The notes below the pieces were generated by a model. That model saw only the letters and a program-made list of their open reading frames with translations. It searched no databases and was not told the DNA's origin. This document shows, piece after piece, positions 8,857-15,314 of a DNA stretch of 28,025 bases; positions within the stretch are counted from its first letter, which is position 1, and each line of letters starts with the position of its first letter. A program made the position numbers and the translations under genes. The stretch is taken from NCBI GenBank assembly GCA_030837825.1, contig JAUQYB010000080.1, positions 1 to 28,025 on the forward strand, in the 5' to 3' direction. Source of the stretch: Albidovulum sp. GTDB lineage: Bacteria > Pseudomonadota > Alphaproteobacteria > Rhodobacterales > Rhodobacteraceae.

Positions 8857-9003
8857 CGGGCGTCCGGTCCTGTCGAAGACCCGTCATATAGGGCATCACG
8901 GGGCGAAACGGAACATGGCGCGTGCCCGGGCTTTCGCGGTTGCCGTTCGGCCGGATGCACACCATATACCGCTCCGATGGTGCCGGGCAGCCGGAGCGAG
9001 GGC

Positions 9004-9017
9004 TTGACTCACGTCAA
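9004..9017. promoter_or_regulatory. FNR/CRP-family dyad upstream of the phasin-like gene
   Basis: TTGAC-TCAC-GTCAA is a perfect dyad with the five-base arms and four-base spacer of FNR, FixK and DNR sites (FNR consensus TTGAT-N4-ATCAA). Its centre is 64.5 bases before the ATG at 9075. A TAAT-containing -10-like stretch at 9041-9048 would put transcription near 9052-9055, about 41.5 to 44.5 bases from the dyad centre, close to a class II activator position. Whether FnrL, a DNR protein or another family member binds is unknown. Confidence 0.5.
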
Positions 9018-9062
9018 TGCGCGCCGCGCGCGGGAAGCCCAAGGTAATGCCGGCAGATTGGC

Positions 9063-9069
9063 AAGGAGG
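9063..9069 (+). promoter_or_regulatory. Strong ribosome binding site of the phasin-like gene
   Basis: AAGGAGG is a near-perfect anti-16S match five bases before the ATG at 9075, consistent with high translation, as expected for a granule-coat protein. Confidence 0.6.
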
Positions 9070-9074
9070 CTCGG

Positions 9075-9509
9075 ATGGCTCGCGCAAGGACGACGACGGA
9101 ACGGACGGGCGCTGGCGGGTTCACGGCGGTGCCGCTGCCCGCGGGTGCGCTGATGGGACCGCAGATGAAGCAGTTCTGGAAGGCGCAGGAACGGATCCTG
9201 ACCGAGGCCGAGGCCTTCGCGCGCCACTGGTTCGCGCGCCGCCACGAAGCCGCACTTGGCGCGCTGAGGGCCTGCGAACAGGCGGCACAGGCCAATCCGG
9301 CCGATGCCGCGGGCGCGCTTCAGTCCTTCCGCGACTGGCAGGCACATTCGGCCGAGCGGATGGCCGAGGACATGCGCGACTGGGCGGAACTCTGGGCCCG
9401 CTGTGCCGGGCACCTTGTCAACAGCGAGGTCGGCGCCGGCGCCGAAACGCTGGAGGAGCTTCAGCGCGAAGCCGCGGAGCTTCACACCAAACACGCGACG
9501 CCGGTCTGA
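9075..9509 (+). CDS. Phasin-like small helical protein
   Basis: A 144-residue, probably all-helical protein without signal peptide or membrane segment. Residues about 30-135 form amphipathic helices rich in Ala, Glu, Arg and Trp (for example FWKAQERILTEAEAFARHW and FRDWQAHSAERMAEDMRDW), resembling phasins that coat polyhydroxyalkanoate granules. Assignment rests on this pattern, on size and on context: it converges on the phosphotransacetylase and phaC genes at 9622-12651 and carries a similar FNR-type site upstream. No invariant phasin motif can be pointed to, so another small coiled-coil protein remains possible. A perfect Shine-Dalgarno sequence supports it being real and well expressed. 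The stretch 8857-9074 before it is non-coding. Confidence 0.55.
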   Translation: MARARTTTERTGAGGFTAVPLPAGALMGPQMKQFWKAQERILTEAEAFARHWFARRHEAALGALRACEQAAQANPADAAGALQSFRDWQAHSAERMAEDMRDWAELWARCAGHLVNSEVGAGAETLEELQREAAELHTKHATPV

Positions 9510-9562
9510 CGGATCGAATCACGGCACCGGCCCGCCCCCGCGGCGCCGCTGAGGAGCAATGA

Positions 9563-9581
9563 CCCGGACAGTCATGCCGGG
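9563..9581. terminator. Weak hairpin downstream of the phasin-like gene
   Basis: CCCGG at 9563-9567 pairs with CCGGG at 9577-9581 in the convergent gap 9510-9621. There is no T-run. It may slow transcription from either side. A second short hairpin (CGGGGC/GCCCCG) overlaps the stop region of the facing gene. Nothing else is evident in this 112-base gap. Confidence 0.25.
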
Positions 9582-9621
9582 CGAGGGGTGGGCATCGGCG
9601 AGCTGCGGGTGGTCGCGGGGC

Positions 9622-10764
9622 CTACCGCCCCGGCGCGCGCCGATGCGCGGCGTGGATGCGCGCCATCGCCGTCGAGGCGAGCCGCGCCAGCACACCGTCG
9701 GCGCGGCTGGTCAGGATGATCGGAACGCGCGCGCCCAGAACAATCCCCGCGGCCTGGGCCGAGGCGAGGTAGACGAGCTGCTTGGCGATCATGTTCCCCG
9801 CCTCGAGGTCCGGCACCATAAGGATGTCGGCATCACCCGCGACCTCCGAGCAGATTCCCTTCGCTTCGGCCGCCTCGCGCGAGATCGCGTTGTCGATGGC
9901 CAGCGGACCATCGAGAAGCCCGCCGGTGATCTGCCCGCGGTCGAGCATCTTGCAGAGCGCGGCCGCCTCGATCGTCGAGGGGATTTTCGGATAGACCGTC
10001 TCGACCGCCGACAGAAGCGCGACCTTGGGCAGGGCGATGCCCAGCGCCTGGGCAAGGTCGATGGCGTTCTGGACGATGTCGCGCTTGGTCTCGAGGTCGG
10101 GGAAGATGTTGATCGCCGCATCGGTGATGAAGAGGAGCTTCGAATAGCTCGGCACGTCGAGCGCGAAGACATGGCTCATCCGCCGCTCGGTCCTCAGCCC
10201 CCGGTCGGGATCGACGGCCGGGGCCATCAACTCGTCGGTGTGGAGCTTGCCCTTCATCAGGACCTCGGCCTTGCCTTCGCGCACCAGTTCTATCGCGCGC
10301 TCCGCCGCGGCATGGCTGTGCGGCGCCTCGACGACCTCGATCCCGTCAAGGTTCACTCCCGCCTCCTGTGCGGCGGCCTCGATCTTGGCCCTGGGGCCGA
10401 CGAGGACGGGCAGGATCATGCCCCTGCCCGCCGCCTCCAGGGCGCCTGTCAGCGAAAGCGTGTCGCAGGGGTGCACGACGGCCGTGCGCGCGGGCGGCAA
10501 GCCGGCGGCCGCGGCGATAAGCGCCTGGAACCGTGCCGCCTGACCTCCCGACGGCGCATCGCCCCTGAGGGCGGTGGCGAGCTGGCCGGCGGGAGAGGTG
10601 CCGCTGAGACGGCCCGCGGCGGTTCGTGCAGTCGCCGGGCCGGCACCGCCGCAGTCGAGCGTCACGAACTTCCGCGCCGCATCCTTTGAAACGACGCGGC
10701 CATGAAGGTCGACCGTGTCTCCCACGGCGATGTCGTCGAAGGGCCGGTTTTCGATGAACTTCAC
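9622..10764 (-). CDS. Phosphate acetyl/butyryltransferase with a gutted N-terminal MaoC domain
   Basis: A 380-residue protein whose residues about 75-370 form a complete PTA_PTB domain (VVHPCDTLSLTGALEAA, PVLVGPRAKIEAAA, EVLMKGKLHTDELM, ITDAAINIFPDLETK, GARVPIILTSRADG). It interconverts acetyl-CoA, or another short acyl-CoA, with the acyl phosphate. In alphaproteobacteria this enzyme is often fused behind a MaoC-type enoyl-CoA hydratase domain, giving about 465 residues. Here MKFIENRPFDDIAVGDT matches the opening of that domain, and the following VDLHGRVVSKDAARKFVTLDC looks like its closing strands. The hydratase core between is absent, apparently an in-frame deletion between two GDTV-like segments. 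The start is a GTG at 10764. It follows phaC on the same strand with a 27-base gap, so it probably shares its transcript. No acetate kinase gene is adjacent. Confidence 0.85.
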   Translation of the reverse strand: MKFIENRPFDDIAVGDTVDLHGRVVSKDAARKFVTLDCGGAGPATARTAAGRLSGTSPAGQLATALRGDAPSGGQAARFQALIAAAAGLPPARTAVVHPCDTLSLTGALEAAGRGMILPVLVGPRAKIEAAAQEAGVNLDGIEVVEAPHSHAAAERAIELVREGKAEVLMKGKLHTDELMAPAVDPDRGLRTERRMSHVFALDVPSYSKLLFITDAAINIFPDLETKRDIVQNAIDLAQALGIALPKVALLSAVETVYPKIPSTIEAAALCKMLDRGQITGGLLDGPLAIDNAISREAAEAKGICSEVAGDADILMVPDLEAGNMIAKQLVYLASAQAAGIVLGARVPIILTSRADGVLARLASTAMARIHAAHRRAPGR

Positions 10765-10791
10765 GGCAAGGGACCTCGCGGATCGGAAGGG

Positions 10792-12651
10792 TCAGGTGGC
10801 GAAGACGTAGGTTCCGGGCGCGGCGCCCAGCGGCGGATGGCCGTTGGCCGGCGCGCCGGTCGGCGGCGGCGCCACCGGTCTGCCGGACCGGGCGGCGAGC
10901 CATTCAACCAACTCCGGCCACCACGACCCCTCGCGCTCCGGCACCGACTCGAGGAACCTGTCGGGGTCGACGTAGCCGTCGTCGCGCGCCGCCTCCCTGA
11001 TCCGGTAGTGCCGGCCCGGGTGTCCCGGCTCCGACACGATCCCGGCATTGTGGCCGCCGCTGGTGAGCAGGAAGGTCACGTCCGTGTCGGCGGTCAGGTG
11101 GAACTTGTAGACCGACCGCCAGGGCGCCACATGGTCACGCTCCGTCCCGACGAGGAAGACCGGCACCCGGATGTCCGAAAGCGCGACGGGCTGTCCCCCG
11201 GCGAGGAAGCGCCCCTCGGCAAGGTCGTTTTCCAGGAACAGATGGCGCAGGTATTCCGAATGCATCCGGTAGGGCATCCGCGTGGCATCCGCGTTCCAGG
11301 CCATGAGGTCGTTCATCGCCTCTGCCTCGCCCATCAGGTAGTGCCGCACCATCCGCGACCAGACCAGGTCGTTCGAGCGCAGCATCTGGAAGGCGCCGGT
11401 CATCTGCTGCGTGTCGAGGTAGCCCTTGTCCCACATCATCGCCTCCAGGAAGGCAATCTGGCTGTCGTTGATGAAAAGCGTGAGTTCGCCTGCCTCGGTG
11501 AAATCTGTCTGGGTGGCAAGGAAGGTCAGCGAGGCGATGCGGCCGTCGCCATCGCGCGCCATCGCCGCGGCGGCGATCGCCAGAAGCGTGCCGCCGAGGC
11601 AGTAGCCCGTGGCATGCACCCTGGGCTGGCCGGTGATCGCGCAAACGGCGTCCATCGCCGCCATCACGCCAAGGCGAAGATAGTCCTCCATCGCCAGGTC
11701 ACGGTCGCCGGCATCGGGGTTCTTCCACGAGATCATGAAGACGGTGAAGCCCTGCCCGGTCAGGTAGCGCACGAAGGAGTTTTCCGGCGACAGGTCGAGG
11801 ATGTAATATTTCATGATCCAGGCCGGAATGATCAGCACCGGCTCGGGCCGCACCTTGTCCGTGGCCGGTTCGTACTGGATCAGCTCGATCAGACGGTTGC
11901 GGTAGACGACCTTGCCCGGCGTCACCGCCACCTGTTCGCCGGGCACGTAGCTTTCCGCCCCCGCCGGCTGCTGCCCGGTGGCAAGGCGTTGCCAGTCGTT
12001 CAGCAAATTGTTCCAGCCCGCGACGAAGTTGGCGCCGCCCGTCGCCGTCGTCCGTTCGGCCACCTCGGGGTTGGTCCAGGCGAAGTTGGCGGGGGAGAAG
12101 ACGTCGAGCATCTGGCGCGCAGCGAATTCCACCGCGTTCTCGTGCTGCCCTGTGACGCCGCGCACGCCGGTGGTCGCGTTCGACCACCATTGCTGCGTCA
12201 GCAGGAAGGATTGCGACAGCACATTGTAGGGCCACGCCTGCCACCCTTGGTGGGCGAAGCGGCGATCCTGCGGCAGCGGCCGGATGCAGGGCGCGGCATC
12301 GTGTGGCCTCAGCGCGCAGGAGGACATGAACGAGGCGAGCCGCTGCATCTTGTGCGCGCCCTTCACCGCCAGTTGCACCTGCTTGCCGGGCGACATCGCC
12401 AGATGCAGCGCCCAGTCCGCCCAGGCCTCGGCCAGCGCGATCGGCGACAGGCCCCGCGTGATCCGCGCCATCTGCGCGCTGAATCCCATGTCGAGGTCCT
12501 GAAGCAGCGTATCCCCCGCCGCCCCCTCCGCCGTTGCGGCGAGGGCGGGAACCCCCGCTCGGGCGCCGAGGAGCGGCACCGGCAGGTTGGCCGGGGCCCT
12601 CTCCACTTCTGCCGAATCCCTTCGCCTTGCCTTGCGAGACGCCGTCATCAT
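10792..12651 (-). CDS. phaC: Class I poly(3-hydroxyalkanoate) synthase PhaC
   Basis: A 619-residue PHA synthase that polymerises 3-hydroxyacyl-CoA into storage polyester on cytoplasmic granules. The lipase-like box is GYCLGG with nucleophile Cys 351. The catalytic Asp is in GTERDHVAPW (506) and the His in SGGHNAGIV (534). An N-terminal PhaC_N domain covers roughly residues 130-300 (NFVAGWNNLLNDW, TPGKVVYRN). The length fits class I enzymes of about 590-620. The first ATG is very close to the GGAGAG site; the second ATG, one codon later, is better spaced. It is upstream of the phosphotransacetylase gene, and the phasin-like gene lies just beyond. An FNR-type site precedes it at 12708-12721. 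No thiolase or reductase (phaA, phaB) is in the window, so this may be an accessory synthase locus. Confidence 0.94.
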   Translation of the reverse strand: MMTASRKARRRDSAEVERAPANLPVPLLGARAGVPALAATAEGAAGDTLLQDLDMGFSAQMARITRGLSPIALAEAWADWALHLAMSPGKQVQLAVKGAHKMQRLASFMSSCALRPHDAAPCIRPLPQDRRFAHQGWQAWPYNVLSQSFLLTQQWWSNATTGVRGVTGQHENAVEFAARQMLDVFSPANFAWTNPEVAERTTATGGANFVAGWNNLLNDWQRLATGQQPAGAESYVPGEQVAVTPGKVVYRNRLIELIQYEPATDKVRPEPVLIIPAWIMKYYILDLSPENSFVRYLTGQGFTVFMISWKNPDAGDRDLAMEDYLRLGVMAAMDAVCAITGQPRVHATGYCLGGTLLAIAAAAMARDGDGRIASLTFLATQTDFTEAGELTLFINDSQIAFLEAMMWDKGYLDTQQMTGAFQMLRSNDLVWSRMVRHYLMGEAEAMNDLMAWNADATRMPYRMHSEYLRHLFLENDLAEGRFLAGGQPVALSDIRVPVFLVGTERDHVAPWRSVYKFHLTADTDVTFLLTSGGHNAGIVSEPGHPGRHYRIREAARDDGYVDPDRFLESVPEREGSWWPELVEWLAARSGRPVAPPPTGAPANGHPPLGAAPGTYVFAT

Positions 12652-12679
12652 TCTCTCCGTGGTCGGTCGGGCCGGGGCC

Positions 12680-12685
12680 CTGTTA
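12680..12685 (-). promoter_or_regulatory. Candidate -10 element of the phaC promoter
   Basis: TAACAG on the minus strand would place transcription start near 12673. That is about 41.5 bases from the centre of the FNR-type dyad at 12708-12721, the spacing of class II FNR activation. No convincing -35 box overlaps, as is typical of activator-dependent promoters. Confidence 0.3.
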
Positions 12686-12707
12686 CGCCGGGCGGCGCAT
12701 CCGGGTC

Positions 12708-12721
12708 ATGATATAGGTCAA
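12708..12721 (-). promoter_or_regulatory. FNR/CRP-family dyad upstream of phaC
   Basis: Read towards phaC the sequence is TTGAC-CTAT-ATCAT, matching TTGAY-N4-RTCAA except for the last base. It lies in the 107-base gap before phaC, with its centre 63.5 bases from the start codon. The only other site of this form that I noticed is at 9004-9017, before the phasin-like gene. Confidence 0.45.
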
Positions 12722-12758
12722 TCCGCTCCACGTTCGAGGGCCCCCCTGGACCCCAGGG

Positions 12759-13889
12759 TCAGGCCAGGGTGACAAGCTGCATCTGCTGGGCAAGGTGCCG
12801 CGTCGCCTCCAGCCAGCGCGCCACCATGCGCGGGTCGTGCGGGGCGCCATGCAGCCCCACCGGAATCTCCCGCCGCATCACCGCCTCGACGGCGAGCGCG
12901 ACGGTGCCCGAGACCAGCCGCGCCATCGCCGAACCACGGACATCGCCGGTCGCGTCCAGCGTCCAGGTCCGGTGCCAGACCGGCCGGCCCTCGCGTTCCG
13001 CCTTGAGCGCGACGCAGAGGACGACCCGGTCTGGCTCGCCGTCGTCCAGCGGGTATTTCGACCAGAGCTCGTCCGACAGCGCCTGCAAGTCCTCCGTCCT
13101 GGGATGCGCCGCCAGCACCTCGAACACCGGCGCCCAGGCTTCGGCCCAGCCGTTCAGCCGGAGCGTGCCGCGGACGAACTCCTTCACCCGCCAGCCGGAC
13201 TCGAAGCCGTATTCGGCGAGGTAGGGCACCGAGTCGCGGTTGGGGTAGACCTCGAATGTCTCGGGCACCCGCAGCGGCGCGGCGTAGGTCGTCACCGCGT
13301 CCCAGGGATGGGCCACGCGCAGCTCCGAGAAGTCCCGGATCGAGCGGGCGGGCGACATGAGTGCGCGCAGCACGCCGAGCGGCGACCAGGAGAACTTGTA
13401 GCGGAAGGCGTTGGCAACCGCCGGCACGCCGCCGCAGAACGAGGTGAACGACAGCACGTTGTCGCGGTGGAAGGCGGGCGAGGCGCGATAGGCCGCGATC
13501 AGGTCATGCGCCATGAGGTGGTCGATGCCGGGGTCGAGCCCGACTTCGGCGACGATCGCCACGCCGGCCTCGCGTGCGCGGTCATCCATCGCGCGCAATT
13601 CCTCCGTCGCATAGCTCGACGAGACGAAATGGGCGCGGTGGCGCAGGCAGAGCCGCGCGATGTCGGCATGCAGATGGGCGGGAAGCATCGACACGACGAT
13701 GTCGCCCGCGGCGACAGCAGCCTCGAAGGCGGCCGGCTCCATCGCGCGGATGTCATCCGTGATGTCGCCCACCGCTTCCTGCGCCTGTTCGACCGGCAGG
13801 TTCCAGACCGTCACCGGACGGTCCTCGAGGATCAGCCGTCTCAGCCCCGGGACCGACGACAGGCCGGTGCCGCACCAGTGGATCCGCAA
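12759..13889 (-). CDS. Saccharopine dehydrogenase-family NAD(P)-binding protein
   Basis: A protein of 376 residues from a TTG at 13889, which has AAGGAGG five bases upstream; a GTG at 13916 would give 385 but has no comparable site. The N-terminus MRIHWCGTGLSSVPGLRRLI resembles a Rossmann motif, though without the usual GxGxxG spacing. DIVVSMLPAHLHADIARLC and AEVGLDPGIDHLMAHDLI are typical of the saccharopine dehydrogenase and lysine 6-dehydrogenase family, with FTSFCGGVPA in the substrate domain. Family enzymes oxidatively cleave or reduce amino-acid adducts such as saccharopine or carboxyspermidine. Which reaction applies here is open. It lies 39 bases after the histidine phosphatase stop on the same strand, so it is probably the last gene of the kinase/regulator operon. 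No lysine catabolic gene adjoins. Confidence 0.8.
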   Translation of the reverse strand: MRIHWCGTGLSSVPGLRRLILEDRPVTVWNLPVEQAQEAVGDITDDIRAMEPAAFEAAVAAGDIVVSMLPAHLHADIARLCLRHRAHFVSSSYATEELRAMDDRAREAGVAIVAEVGLDPGIDHLMAHDLIAAYRASPAFHRDNVLSFTSFCGGVPAVANAFRYKFSWSPLGVLRALMSPARSIRDFSELRVAHPWDAVTTYAAPLRVPETFEVYPNRDSVPYLAEYGFESGWRVKEFVRGTLRLNGWAEAWAPVFEVLAAHPRTEDLQALSDELWSKYPLDDGEPDRVVLCVALKAEREGRPVWHRTWTLDATGDVRGSAMARLVSGTVALAVEAVMRREIPVGLHGAPHDPRMVARWLEATRHLAQQMQLVTLA

Positions 13890-13894
13890 CGTCC

Positions 13895-13901
13895 CCTCCT
13901 T
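13895..13901 (-). promoter_or_regulatory. Ribosome binding site deciding the TTG start at 13889
   Basis: Minus-strand AAGGAGG is a full match to the anti-Shine-Dalgarno core and lies five bases before the TTG at 13889. The alternative GTG at 13916 would place this sequence inside the gene. Confidence 0.6.
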
Positions 13902-13928
13902 CGTTTGCGCCGGCACCTCGGGCCGGCG

Positions 13929-14582
13929 TCAGTAATGCGTGCGCGCGTCCCGCCGGTCCGGATGGTCGAGGTGCGGCGTGGCGCCGAACTGGGTCAGATG
14001 AAGCCCCTCGGCGTCGATCGCAAAGCGATGGACCGAGGTGTTCAGGATGCGCAGGAACATCCGCGCCTTCACCACCGTCTCAAGCCCCAGCGCCAGCGCG
14101 CAGAGCGTGGCGATGACCCCGGTCGAGGTCACGACCACCGCCCCCGGCCCGGCGCCCGCGACATCGGCCGCCGCCTCCAGGACCCGGCCCCGGAAGGCCT
14201 CGTAGCTTTCGTGGTCCGGCCCGGCCCCGCCGGCGCGCCACAGGTCCAGTACCTGCGGCACATGGGCCGCGAAGCTCTGCGGATCGGTTGGAAACGGAAT
14301 GCCGTCGCGGTCCTCCAGCATCCGGGCCAGCCGGAAATAGTCGAACTCGTTGAGCCGGGCATCCTGCCGGTGCGGCCGCGCGTCGAGGTTCACCAGCGCC
14401 GCGGTTTCCGCCTGCCGGCAGAGCGTGCCGGAGACCACCCGGTCGAACCCGCCGGTCGCGCGCAGGTGCTCGCCGAGCCAGAGCGCCTGCTGGCGGCCGA
14501 GACCGGACAGGCAGTCGTAGTCCGCCTCGCTGCGGGCGCCGGTGTTGGCCTGTCCGTGACGGATGAGCGTGACCTCGATCAT
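13929..14582 (-). CDS. Histidine phosphatase-family protein
   Basis: A 217-residue member of the phosphoglycerate-mutase-like (histidine phosphatase) family. The phosphohistidine motif LIRHGQA is at residues 7-13 (catalytic His 9). The downstream Arg/Glu-rich segment SGTLCRQAETAALV supplies the second catalytic region. VVVTSTGVIATLCALAL resembles the usual second-His strand, but the expected His after V/S is replaced by Thr (normally SHG). That is a notable deviation and could lower or abolish activity. It begins 12 bases after the response-regulator stop and ends shortly before the saccharopine-dehydrogenase-like gene, so all are probably cotranscribed. Small proteins of this fold include SixA, which dephosphorylates phosphohistidine, so an effect on the neighbouring phosphorelay is conceivable but untested. 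A small-molecule phosphatase is equally possible. Confidence 0.82.
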   Translation of the reverse strand: MIEVTLIRHGQANTGARSEADYDCLSGLGRQQALWLGEHLRATGGFDRVVSGTLCRQAETAALVNLDARPHRQDARLNEFDYFRLARMLEDRDGIPFPTDPQSFAAHVPQVLDLWRAGGAGPDHESYEAFRGRVLEAAADVAGAGPGAVVVTSTGVIATLCALALGLETVVKARMFLRILNTSVHRFAIDAEGLHLTQFGATPHLDHPDRRDARTHY

Positions 14583-14594
14583 GCGCCCCTTTTC

Positions 14595-15314
14595 TCACCC
14601 CCAGCGCACGTCGCCAAGGAAGATGTAGCCCGCGCCGTAGATCGTCTTGATCAGGCGCGGGTTCTTCGGATCCTCGCCGAGCTTGGTCCGGAGCCGCGAG
14701 ATGCGCACGTCCATCGCCCGGTCGAAGCTTTCGCCCGCTGCGCCGCCAAGGCTTTCCTGCATCTGCGCGCGGGAGATCAGCCGCTTGGGGCTTTCGAGGA
14801 AGAGCCGCAGCACCTCGCCCTCGGCATGGCTGAACGGCACCTCCCCGCCCGCGTCGCTGACCAGCAGATAGCGGTCGAACCAGGCCGTCCAGCCGGCGAA
14901 ATGCGCCACGGCCGCGCTGCGGTCGGCGTCGGTGCGCCCCTTGCGGATGCGGGCGCGGATGCGGGCGACCACCTCGGCCGGGTCGAAGGGCTTGATGATG
15001 TAGTCGTCGGCGCCAAGCTCCAGTCCCGTAACCCGGTCCTGCACCTGTGCGCGCCCCGAAATGATGATGATCGCCGCGCCACTTTCCAGCGCCAGCCGGT
15101 GGACGAGCGCGAGCCCGTCGCGGTCGGGCAGGCCGAGGTCGACGAGGCAGACATCGGGCGTGGTGCGCTTCAGTGCCGCCTCGAACTCGGTCGCCCGGGA
15201 ATAGGCCGAGGTGCGGAATCCCGCCTCCTCGAGCGCGTCCGACAGCATCCGGCGGATCTCGGGCTCGTCGTCGAGGATCGCCACATGGGTGCGCGGATCA
15301 CGGTTGGGCGTCAT
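14595..15314 (-). CDS. OmpR/PhoB-type response regulator
   Basis: A 239-residue transcription factor. The receiver domain (about 10-125) has acidic pocket Asp15-Asp16, phosphoacceptor Asp59 in LVDLGLPDRDG, Ser86 and Lys108 in YIIKPFDP. A winged-helix DNA-binding domain fills the C-terminal half (AEGEVLRLFLESPKRLISRAQM, then RAMDVRISRLRTKLG and KTIYGAGYIFL). Its ATG overlaps the kinase stop by four bases, so the two are translated together and form a cognate pair. The most likely targets are its own promoter and the divergent ligase/ABC operon from 17454, because two palindromes lie in that shared region. This is inferred from position. Confidence 0.93.
   Translation of the reverse strand: MTPNRDPRTHVAILDDEPEIRRMLSDALEEAGFRTSAYSRATEFEAALKRTTPDVCLVDLGLPDRDGLALVHRLALESGAAIIIISGRAQVQDRVTGLELGADDYIIKPFDPAEVVARIRARIRKGRTDADRSAAVAHFAGWTAWFDRYLLVSDAGGEVPFSHAEGEVLRLFLESPKRLISRAQMQESLGGAAGESFDRAMDVRISRLRTKLGEDPKNPRLIKTIYGAGYIFLGDVRWG

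Noticed and set aside
8940..8970. TTGCCG-N18-ATATAC as a sigma-70 promoter for the phasin-like gene
   Set aside because: The -35 and -10 matches are modest and it would leave the FNR-type dyad downstream of the start; the promoter placed by the dyad is more consistent, although the two could coexist.
9559..10689. A plus-strand frame starting at an ATG with a good GAGGAG site
   Set aside because: Despite the site, it lies wholly opposite the phosphotransacetylase gene and its Arg/His-rich sequence matches no family; the facing gene has clear PTA motifs.
14624..14660. GATC/TTGATCAG-like dyads near the regulator gene
   Set aside because: They lie within the coding sequence of the winged-helix domain and are explained by codons.
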